From positions 1-24,238 of the forward strand of contig JAVBTR010000025.1 of the NCBI GenBank assembly GCA_031556065.1: a DNA stretch of 24,238 nucleotides, given 5' to 3'. The translations under genes were made by a program, and so were the position numbers. Each line of letters opens with the position of its first letter. Position 1 is the stretch's first letter. The notes beneath the pieces were generated by a model. It was given only the letters and a program-made list of their open reading frames with translations. It did no database searches and was not told the DNA's origin. Below are positions 13,432-21,320 of this stretch, piece after piece. The stretch comes from JAVBTR01 sp031556065 (lineage in GTDB: Bacteria > Bacillota > Clostridia > Christensenellales > Aristaeellaceae).

Positions 13432-14334
13432 ATGCAAAGCAACCGCTTATTTGAAATCATATACATTTTGCTAAATAAGAAAATCGCTACCGCCAGAGAA
13501 TTGGCGGAGCATTTTGGTGTATCTCAGCGCACCATCTATCGGGATATCGATACCCTGAGCCTTTCCGGCGTGCCTGTTTATACAGAAAAAGGCAAGGGCG
13601 GCGGAATCAGCCTGCTGCCGGATTTTGTGTTTAACAAGGCTCTGCTTTCCCCTGATGAGCAAACGGAAATCCTTTCCGCCCTGCAAGGGCTTACCTCCAT
13701 AAAAGCAGCGGAAACCGATCAGGTTTTAAAAAAGCTATCTGCCCTTTTCAACAAAAGCACCGTCAACTGGCTGGAGGTGGATTTTTCCGATTGGAGCTAC
13801 CAAAACGGCGGCATCTTTCAAGACCTGAAAACAGCCATTTTAGAACGCCAGGTGGTTTCCTTCGATTATTACAGCACCTACGGCGAAAAGACCGAAAGGC
13901 AAATACAGCCTATTCAGCTTTGGTTTAAGTCTAAATCCTGGTATGTTAAAGGCTTTTGTTTAACAAGGAATGATGTACGGCTATTCAAATTAACTCGCAT
14001 TCGGGCGCTGCGGATAACGGATACGGGTTCTACACCTCGAAATCTTTTGGCCGCTGCCCCAAAGAATGAGCCTCGAGCCCATCAAAAGCAAGATGTAACA
14101 CTAAAGCTAAAGATCGCTCCGGAAATGGCCTACCGCGTTTACGACGAGTTCGATAACGGCAACGTGGAAAAGCTTCCCGACGGCAGCTTTATGGTGGAGA
14201 TCGTCTATCCGGAGGATGAATGGGTCTACGGTACCCTGCTCTCCTTTGGTGAGTGTATCGAAGTTTTAGAGCCGGTGCATGTTCGCAAAATTCTCCACGA
14301 AAAAGCAATAAAAATGGTAAATATGACGCGCTGA
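13432..14334 (+). CDS. WYL-domain transcriptional regulator (HTH_11 + WYL)
   Basis: A DeoR-type winged helix (residues 1-60: RLFEIIYILLNKKIATARE, LAEHFGVSQRTIYRDIDTLS) binds DNA. A WYL domain (about 130-215, with QPIQLWFKSKSWYVKGF and LFKLTRIRALRIT) senses a ligand, often nucleic acid or nucleotides in this family. A WCX-type C-terminal domain completes it. The 300-residue length is normal. The start at 13432 fits the DNA-binding domain; earlier ATGs lie inside the operator. Its stop codon is inside operator copy B, which precedes the next gene by 44 bases, so regulator and target operon are packed together. A DNA glycosylase-like protein in the target operon suggests a DNA-stress theme, by inference. 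Confidence 0.92.
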   Translation: MQSNRLFEIIYILLNKKIATARELAEHFGVSQRTIYRDIDTLSLSGVPVYTEKGKGGGISLLPDFVFNKALLSPDEQTEILSALQGLTSIKAAETDQVLKKLSALFNKSTVNWLEVDFSDWSYQNGGIFQDLKTAILERQVVSFDYYSTYGEKTERQIQPIQLWFKSKSWYVKGFCLTRNDVRLFKLTRIRALRITDTGSTPRNLLAAAPKNEPRAHQKQDVTLKLKIAPEMAYRVYDEFDNGNVEKLPDGSFMVEIVYPEDEWVYGTLLSFGECIEVLEPVHVRKILHEKAIKMVNMTR

Positions 14335-14347
14335 TGTCAAGTATAGT
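14319..14347 (+). promoter_or_regulatory. Putative WYL operator copy B with -10 box
   Basis: AAATATG-N7-GATGTCA (14319-14339) includes the TGAC-N8-GTCA inverted repeat, and TATAGT (14342-14347) follows two bases later. The operator lies where the -35 box would be and no TTGACA is visible, so the regulator may activate this promoter. Confidence 0.55.
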
Positions 14348-14382
14348 GTGGTAAGGTTAAAGAAAAAAGGAGCATATAAAAA

Positions 14383-15132
14383 ATGGATGAAAAAGCCCAA
14401 CTGGAAAAAGTCAGCCAGGAAACCATGCGCTTTATGCGGGGCAAATACGTTTTGGACGAAGTACCCGGCAAGTATTATCAAACCGATTGTCTGAAGTTCC
14501 GCCAAGGCAAAAAAACCATTTTGTCCATCAACATACACGAAGATCATTACGATTTTCAAGTCATTTTAGGAAAAGCTGAACGGGAAAAATTCGAAGCCCG
14601 ATCCAATGGGTTTTCAAGCAAAATTCAAGCTTTATATGATAGCCAGCCCTCCCTTCACGATGGAAAATGGCTGCTGATAAGGGTAGAAAACCTAGCTGAT
14701 TTAGAAGAAATAAAAAAGCTGATCTTGATCAAAAAGAAGCCTAACAGAAAGCCTTTTTCAAAGGAACAGGCTGTTTATGCCGCTTGCGGGCATCGGTGCG
14801 ACCTATGTATCCATTACACCGGCGGCACCATCAGCGATGCGTTTCGCAAAGAATTGAAACAGCGCTTGACCCGTGTATATGATGACGCTTATTGGGGCGA
14901 GGATATGGCGTTTTGCAGCGGCTGTGAAAGTGGCGGGATAAATGGAAAGCATGACTGCCATCAAAAAACGTGCGCAGCTGCCAAAGCCATCGATCAATGC
15001 GCGAACTGTGGCCAATACCCCTGCAGCAAAGCCACGGCCGGATATCCCCCAAGGATCGAAATGAAACACATTCTGGCACACGATGTAACCTGGGCCATCC
15101 TTCCCTATGTGGATGGGCAATACGGTAATTAA
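14383..15132 (+). CDS. DUF3788-like domain fused to a Cys-rich DUF3795-like domain
   Basis: Residues 1-115 resemble DUF3788 (MRGKYVLDEVPGKYYQTDCLKF, later KWLLIRVENLADLEEIKKL), a small fold related to YdhG/GyrI-neighbour proteins of unknown role. Residues about 125-240 are cysteine-rich: ACGHRCDLCIHY, FCSGCESG, CHQKTCAAAKAIDQCANCGQYPC. This pattern resembles DUF3795 and suggests two or more zinc or iron-sulphur sites. About 14 Cys occur in this half. Domain names are from memory and not searched. AAAAGGAG precedes the ATG and the gene follows operator copy B, so it heads the operon with the Fpg-like gene, 29 bases on. Metal binding is a reading of the pattern; no catalytic role is claimed. 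Confidence 0.75.
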   Translation: MDEKAQLEKVSQETMRFMRGKYVLDEVPGKYYQTDCLKFRQGKKTILSINIHEDHYDFQVILGKAEREKFEARSNGFSSKIQALYDSQPSLHDGKWLLIRVENLADLEEIKKLILIKKKPNRKPFSKEQAVYAACGHRCDLCIHYTGGTISDAFRKELKQRLTRVYDDAYWGEDMAFCSGCESGGINGKHDCHQKTCAAAKAIDQCANCGQYPCSKATAGYPPRIEMKHILAHDVTWAILPYVDGQYGN

Positions 15133-15161
15133 TTTTTATTGGAAACGGGAGGCATCCTCTT

Positions 15162-16013
15162 ATGATCGAGTTGCCCGAAACCTATGTGCTGGCGGAGCAA
15201 ATAAACCAAGCCTTAAAAGGGAAAACCATTTTGAATGCCACAGCCAACGCCCATCCTCACGCCTTTGCCTGGTATACAGGCGACCCCAATACCTATCAAG
15301 AAAAATTGGCTGGAAAGACATTCTTAAGCGCCAATCCCGGCACAGGTTATACCTGTGGCGGCAATACGGAAATTTTATTTGACGATATGCTCATGGTACT
15401 TTCCACCCCGGTTAAATACCACCAAGCTGGAGCCAAGCTGCCCCCCAAGCACCAGCTCTTGCTTGAATTTGAAGATTTTTCTCATTTAAGCTGTACCGTC
15501 CAAATGTGGGGCAGTATGTTCTGCTTTCCAGCAGGGGAGGATGGTTTGCCGGAAAACTTTACCTGTAACCGCTGCCCCGATCCTTTAACAGAAGGCTTTA
15601 ACGAGGCTTATTTTGAAGGGCTATTAAAAAACGTGAAGCCCAATTTAAGCGTCAAGGCCTTTCTGGCCACGGAACAGCGAATCCCTGGCCTGGGCAATGG
15701 GGTTTTGCAGGATATTCTGTTCAACGCCCGCATCCACCCCAAGCGGAAGCTGGAAACCTTAAACGCCCAAGAGCTGGAAGCACTTTTCCACCATGTGAAA
15801 ACCACCCTTTTGCAAATGCGTATGGAAGGCGGCCGGGATACGGAACGGGACCTGTACGGTGCCAATGGTGGTTACCAAACCATTCTTTCCGCCAACACCC
15901 TCAAAGCCCCCTGTCCTATCTGCGGAGCTACGCTGGTACGGGAAGCGTACCTGGGCGGCAACATTTACTATTGTCCCACCTGCCAGCCGCTGAAAAAAGG
16001 AGAGAGAGCATGA
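15162..16013 (+). CDS. Fpg/Nei-family DNA glycosylase homologue lacking the catalytic proline
   Basis: Fpg/Nei enzymes remove oxidised bases and nick DNA, using the N-terminal Pro (after Met removal) as nucleophile. This 283-residue protein has the family layout: an N-terminal strand domain, a helix-two-turn-helix region (FLATEQRIPGLGNGVLQDIL, then FNARIHPKRKL) and a C-terminal zinc finger CPICG...YYCPTCQ (Cys251, 254, 271, 274). The start reads M-I-E-L-P-E instead of M-P-E-L-P-E, so the nucleophile position is Ile, and Met is unlikely to be removed before Ile. The Arg before the last two finger cysteines in classic Fpg is Asn here. It may be a DNA-binding relative without lyase activity or use other chemistry. 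GGGAGG precedes the ATG; the stop overlaps the next gene as ATGA. Confidence 0.88.
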   Translation: MIELPETYVLAEQINQALKGKTILNATANAHPHAFAWYTGDPNTYQEKLAGKTFLSANPGTGYTCGGNTEILFDDMLMVLSTPVKYHQAGAKLPPKHQLLLEFEDFSHLSCTVQMWGSMFCFPAGEDGLPENFTCNRCPDPLTEGFNEAYFEGLLKNVKPNLSVKAFLATEQRIPGLGNGVLQDILFNARIHPKRKLETLNAQELEALFHHVKTTLLQMRMEGGRDTERDLYGANGGYQTILSANTLKAPCPICGATLVREAYLGGNIYYCPTCQPLKKGERA

Positions 16014-17071
16014 GCGCAATTGATCTTGCTACTTTGGCCCCTGTGGGCAAAATCGATACACGGATAGAGAATGGCGCCCTGCATGCCACCGTAACCCGTG
16101 CCATACACGATACGGGTTACAATATCCAGCAGGATAAGATCACGTCCGCTTTAGTGCTAGCCGGGCATTACAAGGTTCCCTTTCAAATTGATATGACGGT
16201 TAAAATCGACACGCCGGAGCTAATAATGCTTATAGGTCAAGGCCATGTAAGCTTTGGTTCTCCTTGGCGGGAAAACCGCAGAATCGAGGACATGGCCACC
16301 CCTAAAAACAAGCCGTGGATTTACGACAACCACATGCCCTATAATGAAAAGGTGCAGCTGCGCATCCTTTGTACGCAAAAGGCCATGCAAATATGGATCA
16401 ATGGAGAAGAACGTTTTTACAACACCCGCATGCCTTATATGAAATTGCCCCTTGAAGAAGTCAAGCTTGCCATCACCAGCACCCAGCATGCCCACCTTGT
16501 TATTCACGCCCTAAGCGTAATGGCATATGCCCAACCGCCCGAATGCCTCCACACCCCTTTCGAACCCATGAAGCAGACTATCATCCCGATAGAAAAGCCC
16601 AGGTTCGAAGATTGTATCGCCCCATTACCCTTGGGAATACAAGCACAAATACGCCAAAGCGATGCGCTTTTAAAATCATCCAAATTCAAGCGCATCATTG
16701 AAAAGCACGGCTTCAAAATCACCTATGTGGCATCGGATATTGGCCTTTCCTACGCCCTTTATGTAGGCGGCAACGTGATGCACCATTCCCTGCAATGGTA
16801 CATTATCACAAACGGCCCCACCGAAACCTGGGGCCGCAAAGCCAATGGCATGGAGGAGGCGCTAAACCGCGCCCATCCGCAGTTGGCGGATTTCATTTTT
16901 GCTCGTTTGAACGATTGCATAGGCTGCCACTCAAACTGTCTGGCCCGTACCCCCTATGAATTTAATGGGCAAAAAAAGAACACCTGCCATGGCCACGTAT
17001 TCTTAAAAATGGTACCGGAGGATTTTGAAGCCGCACGACAATTTCTAACCTTGGCGCGGCAGCTCTTTTAA
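16010..17071 (+). CDS. Unknown two-part protein, last gene of the WYL operon
   Basis: I do not recognise this 353-residue protein. Residues 1-190 look like a beta-sandwich (LVLAGHYKVPFQIDMTVKID, KVQLRILCTQKAMQIWINGE), similar in style to lectin-like or concanavalin-like sheets. Residues 215-353 form a second domain with FKITYVASDIGLSYALYVGG, a Cys cluster CIGCHSNCLA near 310, then FNGQKKNTCHGHVFLKM and a closing helix. Four Cys and nearby His could bind a metal. There is no signal or membrane segment. The start ATG overlaps the Fpg-like stop (ATGA), so translation is coupled and the two proteins likely act together. Confidence 0.75.
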   Translation: MSAIDLATLAPVGKIDTRIENGALHATVTRAIHDTGYNIQQDKITSALVLAGHYKVPFQIDMTVKIDTPELIMLIGQGHVSFGSPWRENRRIEDMATPKNKPWIYDNHMPYNEKVQLRILCTQKAMQIWINGEERFYNTRMPYMKLPLEEVKLAITSTQHAHLVIHALSVMAYAQPPECLHTPFEPMKQTIIPIEKPRFEDCIAPLPLGIQAQIRQSDALLKSSKFKRIIEKHGFKITYVASDIGLSYALYVGGNVMHHSLQWYIITNGPTETWGRKANGMEEALNRAHPQLADFIFARLNDCIGCHSNCLARTPYEFNGQKKNTCHGHVFLKMVPEDFEAARQFLTLARQLF

Positions 17072-17164
17072 TTATAAAAACAAACAATATACAATAAACC
17101 TGTTGACGGTTGCCACTCGCTATGGTAAGCTTCTGCCCAACACAGACTAAGGAGGAACGCTTTC

Positions 17165-17272
17165 GTGTCAAACTGCCGCTTCAGCCTGAACAGCCTTTTT
17201 AGCGCGATTATTTCGATCACGCTTATTAGCCTATTCATTTTGAAGCACCGATTGCACGGATGCACCGCCTAG
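17165..17272 (+). CDS. 35-residue single-pass membrane peptide
   Basis: GTG 17165 has a perfect AAGGAGG (17149-17155) 9 bases upstream. The frame encodes MSNCRFSLNS, a hydrophobic segment LFSAIISITLISLFIL, and a basic, Cys-containing tail KHRLHGCTA. An intrinsic terminator starts 20 bases after the stop, and a weak TTGACG (17103-17108) lies upstream, so it could be its own transcript. It is too short for family assignment. The layout resembles small membrane regulators or type I toxins, but no antisense RNA gene is evident. Confidence 0.5.
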   Translation: MSNCRFSLNSLFSAIISITLISLFILKHRLHGCTA

Positions 17273-17291
17273 CGCTGTAAATAGGCATCTT

Positions 17292-17336
17292 AAACGCATC
17301 TGCCGCAATCTTTAGGATTGGCAGATGCGTTTTTTT
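17292..17336 (+). terminator. Intrinsic terminator
   Basis: AAACGCATCTGCC pairs with GGCAGATGCGTTT, with an inner CAATC/GATTG stem and one bulged base, followed by a run of seven T. It separates the small peptide from the transporter. Confidence 0.92.
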
Positions 17337-17362
17337 ATGCCGAATACATAAGGAGGAATATT

Positions 17363-17977
17363 ATGTCTACCAACAACACCCCCGCCTCTACCCGCAAGGA
17401 CGTCCCTGCCTCCACCCAATGGGCCAACCCCACCCCCGCCGGGCTTGTAGCCCTGGCTGTTGCCTGCGCATGCTTTTTTGCTCTTCTAACCGGCAGGGTG
17501 CAAGCCTCTGCCATGCCGCTGATTGGCTGCTGGCTAATCGGTGGGTTTGCTGTCCAGCTTGTGGTCGCCCTTTTAGACTTGAAAGGCGGTAACCACGCAG
17601 GCGGTAACACCTTTTTGTTCTTCTGCGCTTTTTTCATGCTGGTGGGCGGAATGGAGATGCTGCTTAAATACAATGCCATCATGGCCGGCTCTGCGCTGGA
17701 TTCCCGAATCGACGGTTATGCCTGGTGCATCCTAACGCTGGTGGTATGGCTCTGGACACCCGCTTTCTTTACCCGTTTCACCCTCCTGTCCCTTATCGTC
17801 GCTCTGCTAGACGTAGCCCTCCCCTTCATTGCGCTAACTGACCTGGGCGTTATCCCCAAAGATTTCTCCCACATCGCCGCATGGGCGTTGCTGGCCGCAG
17901 GTGGGGTGGCCGTATACCTGAGTGCTGCCACGGTGGTAAATACCGCCCACGGCAAAAAAGTCTATCCACTGCCCTAA
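17363..17977 (+). CDS. GPR1/FUN34/YaaH-type (AceTr) acetate/succinate transporter
   Basis: The family forms six-helix membrane channels that take up or release acetate, succinate and related acids. This 204-residue protein has the signature NPTPAGL (residues 22-28; family NPxPxGL) at the start of helix 1. Six hydrophobic segments lie near 26-46, 50-70, 80-100, 118-138, 142-162 and 167-188. AAGGAGG is well spaced from ATG 17363; a longer open frame upstream lies inside the terminator and is discarded. The hydrophobic core departs from the classic members, so the substrate is not certain. It stands alone, between two hairpins. Confidence 0.85.
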   Translation: MSTNNTPASTRKDVPASTQWANPTPAGLVALAVACACFFALLTGRVQASAMPLIGCWLIGGFAVQLVVALLDLKGGNHAGGNTFLFFCAFFMLVGGMEMLLKYNAIMAGSALDSRIDGYAWCILTLVVWLWTPAFFTRFTLLSLIVALLDVALPFIALTDLGVIPKDFSHIAAWALLAAGGVAVYLSAATVVNTAHGKKVYPLP

Positions 17978-18019
17978 ATCCAAAACAGCTTTTCCTTTTT
18001 AGGAGCGCGCGAGAATTAT

Positions 18020-18070
18020 AATGCATCTGATTCAAATTGCAAAACATAAAGCAATTGAATCAGATGCATT
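18020..18070. repeat. Long hairpin between transporter and kinase
   Basis: A 20-base arm (18021-18040) pairs with 18051-18069 with one bulge across a 10-base loop. GCAATT or its complement recurs three times (18035-18040, 18051-18056, 18072-18077). It may terminate the transporter transcript, although the T-run is poor, or act as an operator, because its second arm touches the -35 box of the kinase promoter. Confidence 0.6.
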
Positions 18071-18097
18071 TGCAATTTGGGAAAAAGAATGTATAAT
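18069..18097 (+). promoter_or_regulatory. Promoter of the hybrid kinase
   Basis: TTTGCA (18069-18074) and a perfect TATAAT (18092-18097) are 17 bases apart, about 50 bases before the ATG at 18149. CGGAGG lies in front of the start. Confidence 0.65.
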
Positions 18098-18148
18098 TGT
18101 AATAGCATATCAGTTGACCAACGTTAATAAATTTTATCGGAGGTACAT

Positions 18149-21100
18149 ATGAAAAAGGCACATTCATTGCGTGTAATTGTGGCATGGATCATGATTTGCG
18201 CTTTTTTGCTGTGTGAAACGTTTTTCATTGGCATTTTCTATAGCAATATGGTCACTCTTCTTTCAGGAGCGGAGCGGCAGCATGTGGATGAATTGACCAA
18301 TGCTGCGAAGGGAGCGCTGATAGCCCAGCTGGAAAACATGCACGCCAATACCCGTACATGGTCCAGTTGGGATGTGGTGTACGATTATATTCTGGGGCAG
18401 AAGGCCGATTTTGTAGAAGAGGACTTAGAAAGCGGTGGGATGCTTCGGATTTATAAAATGGATTACGTTGTGATCAAGGACCGGCAGGGCAAGGATGTAT
18501 TAGCAATGCCCAGCGATATCATCATGAATGATTTTGTGAATGAGAACGGCAACCCACCGGAGGATTGGGCCCAAGTGCTGCCAGCAGGGCTTTCCGACCG
18601 CATTACGCCCATTGCCTGTGATGTGTTGGCCGGACAGGCCGATGGGTTCACAGATAACGGCCCTTACTGTGATGTAGGGTATGTGGTGTGTAACGGGGAA
18701 TCGTATATGATCTGCGTGATGCCAGTACTCCACACCGATGAAACAGGGGAAGCGGTGGGCACCTTTACCTTTGCGGTGCATTTTGGTAATGAACGAATGG
18801 GTGCCATTACTCAAATGAGCGCCACCACCTTTACTGTTTTGGAAGCGGACATGGAAACCATAGCAAAAGGGGATACCATACAGATCCAAGGCATAGAAAA
18901 CATTGTTTTCACTACTGTAATGGAAAACCTGTATTCCGCTCGAAGCGTTCTTTTGCGCTTAAGTCACCAACGCCTTGTGTACAATGGCGGCATGGCGCTA
19001 TTCGCAACTATGATCTTCACGGTTTCCCTGGTGTTGGTGGCTTTCTTTGGAATCTTGTTTGTGGTTGTCGACAGAAACCTATTGCGGTCTATTCGTACCT
19101 TGGTAACGGATGTAGAGCATGTGCAGGGTAGTGAGCGATTCGACGTTGGAAAATATCAAGGCTTCAAGGAAACTCGCACATTAAGCGTTGCCATTAACGA
19201 TATGGCGACAAGAGTTGAAGAAAGTGCTAGGGTCGAGCATGAAGCCAGCACGTCTATCAGCATTCTTAAAAGCATTTTGAACGGTATGGATGCTTATGTT
19301 TACGTATCCGATCCATTTACAAACGAAATCCTATTTATAAATGATAAAATGCAAAACCATTTTGATATTGAAGGGGAGGGCGTAGGCCAGATCTGCTGGC
19401 AGGTGCTGCAAACAGGCCTTGCCGGCGCCTGCGAGTTTTGCCCCTGCCGTCAGCTCCATTCCCTGGAGGATGTGGTGGTTTGGGAGGAGCATAACACGGT
19501 TACCGGACGGCATTACCGTAATACCGACAGGCTAATCCTTTGGGCCGATGGACGGCTGGTGCACTTGCAGCATTCTGTGGATATTACAGACATAAAGGAT
19601 ACCCAGGCCCAATTGATCGCCGCCAAGGAACAAGCGGAGCAGGGCAGCCGAGCCAAGGGCGAATTCCTTTCACGTATGAGTCACGAAATGCGCACGCCCA
19701 TGAACGCGATCATCGGTATGACGAACATTGCCAGAGGCGCAAAGGACATCGAGAAAAAGGAATACTGCCTGGAACGGATCGATAACGCGTCACGGCATTT
19801 GTTGGGCGTGATTAACGATATATTGGATATGTCCAAGATAGAGGCCAATAAATTCGAACTAAGCCCAACGGATTTCAGCCTGGATACCATGCTTATGAAC
19901 GTTTTGAACGTGGTAAACTTCCGCCTGGAGGAAAAGAAACAAGTCCTGCACATGTTTGTGGATCCTAACATAGCACCTATGCTCTTTGGGGATGAGCAGC
20001 GTCTTGCTCAGGTGGTAACCAACCTTCTTACTAACGCTGTTAAATTTACCCCCGAAAAAGGGCAGATATCGTTGAATGTAACCAAAGAACAAGACAATGC
20101 AAATGAACAGATTCTTCGGTTTGAAGTACAAGATACGGGCATCGGCATTTCCCCCGCACAGCAGCGGCGTCTGTTCAACCCTTTTGAACAGGCCGATGGC
20201 AGCACATCACGGCAGTTTGGAGGCACAGGGCTTGGTCTGGCCATTTCAAAGCGAATCGTGGAACTGATGGGCGGCATCATTTGGGTGGAATCCGAACTGC
20301 ATAAGGGGTCCAAGTTTGTGTTCAAGGCGAAGGTTAAGCCTGTTTTGGGTAGCCGCCTTGAAAAAGTACGCCGCAATATCAGCAAAAGGGACCTAAACGT
20401 TCTGGTGGTGGACGATTCCAAGGAAACCTGTGACTATTTCATGTGCTTGATGGAAAACCTGGGCATTCGAACCCAATGCGCCTATTCGGGCCTTGAAGCT
20501 ATAGAGCGAGTGAATAAGGAGCAATCCCACTTCGATATGATCTTCCTTGATTGGCAGATGCCGCAAATGGATGGCATCCAATTGGCAAAGCAGATCCGCA
20601 ATGCGGACGGTACTCAGCCCATCATTATTATGATCTCGGTTGCTGAATGGGCGGATATCGAAAAGGAAGCCACAGGTGCAGGGGTGGACGCCTTTGTCCC
20701 CAAGCCCCTTTTCCCCTCACAGATTACCGATTGCATTCACCGCTTTATTAACTTGACGGAGGCTAATAAGCCCATAGAAGCAGAAAGCCAGCCCCAACAG
20801 TTCAGTTTCCCCGGAAAAACTATTCTTCTGGCGGAAGATATCGACATTAACCGCGAGATTGTCCAAGCCATCCTGGAAGATTCCCATATCGATATTATCA
20901 GCGCGGAAAATGGCTTGGAGGCAGTTGAAAAGTTCACCAAAGACCCGGAACGCTACGATCTTATTCTAATGGATGTGCATATGCCCCAGATGGATGGCCT
21001 GGAAGCTACACAACACATCCGCGCCCTCAACATAGAAAAGGCCAAGTCTGTACCCATTGTGGCCATGACCGCTAATGTTTTTAAAGAAGATGTGGAACAG

Positions 21101-21187
21101 TGTCTGGAAGTGGGCATGAACGGCCACCTGGGCAAGCCCATCGATTTCAAAGAACTGCAGGCTGTGGTAATGAGATATTTGGGTTAG
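18149..21187 (+). CDS. CHASE4-PAS hybrid histidine kinase with two receiver domains
   Basis: This 1012-residue membrane sensor starts with a membrane helix (about 8-32). An extracellular CHASE4-type domain follows (about 45-270, with the hallmark WSSWDVVYDY), then a second membrane helix (281-307). A linker leads to a PAS-like domain (about 370-485) carrying the Cys group Cys416, 428, 431 and 433. The kinase core has the H-box FLSRMSHEMRTPMNAIIGM (His512), N-box TNLLTNAVKF (Asn629), DTGIGIS and FGGTGLGLAIS. Receiver 1 (748-865) has Asp755/756, phospho-site Asp801 and Lys852. Receiver 2 (890-1010) has Asp897, Asp942 and Lys996. No HPt domain is present and no separate response regulator is nearby, so output must be relayed elsewhere. 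The ligand is unknown. Confidence 0.95.
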   Translation: MKKAHSLRVIVAWIMICAFLLCETFFIGIFYSNMVTLLSGAERQHVDELTNAAKGALIAQLENMHANTRTWSSWDVVYDYILGQKADFVEEDLESGGMLRIYKMDYVVIKDRQGKDVLAMPSDIIMNDFVNENGNPPEDWAQVLPAGLSDRITPIACDVLAGQADGFTDNGPYCDVGYVVCNGESYMICVMPVLHTDETGEAVGTFTFAVHFGNERMGAITQMSATTFTVLEADMETIAKGDTIQIQGIENIVFTTVMENLYSARSVLLRLSHQRLVYNGGMALFATMIFTVSLVLVAFFGILFVVVDRNLLRSIRTLVTDVEHVQGSERFDVGKYQGFKETRTLSVAINDMATRVEESARVEHEASTSISILKSILNGMDAYVYVSDPFTNEILFINDKMQNHFDIEGEGVGQICWQVLQTGLAGACEFCPCRQLHSLEDVVVWEEHNTVTGRHYRNTDRLILWADGRLVHLQHSVDITDIKDTQAQLIAAKEQAEQGSRAKGEFLSRMSHEMRTPMNAIIGMTNIARGAKDIEKKEYCLERIDNASRHLLGVINDILDMSKIEANKFELSPTDFSLDTMLMNVLNVVNFRLEEKKQVLHMFVDPNIAPMLFGDEQRLAQVVTNLLTNAVKFTPEKGQISLNVTKEQDNANEQILRFEVQDTGIGISPAQQRRLFNPFEQADGSTSRQFGGTGLGLAISKRIVELMGGIIWVESELHKGSKFVFKAKVKPVLGSRLEKVRRNISKRDLNVLVVDDSKETCDYFMCLMENLGIRTQCAYSGLEAIERVNKEQSHFDMIFLDWQMPQMDGIQLAKQIRNADGTQPIIIMISVAEWADIEKEATGAGVDAFVPKPLFPSQITDCIHRFINLTEANKPIEAESQPQQFSFPGKTILLAEDIDINREIVQAILEDSHIDIISAENGLEAVEKFTKDPERYDLILMDVHMPQMDGLEATQHIRALNIEKAKSVPIVAMTANVFKEDVEQCLEVGMNGHLGKPIDFKELQAVVMRYLG

Positions 21188-21197
21188 GGATTTCACG

Positions 21198-21250
21198 GAA
21201 CCCTTTTTACCTTTTGCAGAAGGTAAAAAGGGTTCTCGCATTTATTTTAC
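21198..21250 (+). terminator. Terminator of the hybrid kinase
   Basis: Perfect 16-base arms (21198-21213 and 21220-21235) across a 6-base loop are followed by the T-rich tail CATTTATTTTACATTTATTT. Confidence 0.85.
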
Positions 21251-21270
21251 ATTTATTTCCCCTTCCAAAA

Positions 21271-21298
21271 TGACTTTTCCCTCGCACCTTTCGTCTAA
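21271..21298 (+). promoter_or_regulatory. Possible ECF-type promoter (autoregulation)
   Basis: TGAC (21271-21274) and CGTCTAA (21292-21298), with 17 bases between GAC and CGTC, fit the general ECF pattern, whose -35 core is usually AAC and -10 CGTC. It ends 22 bases before the sigma gene. Confidence 0.5.
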
Positions 21299-21320
21299 TA
21301 GGTATAACGGAGGTGAAGAG

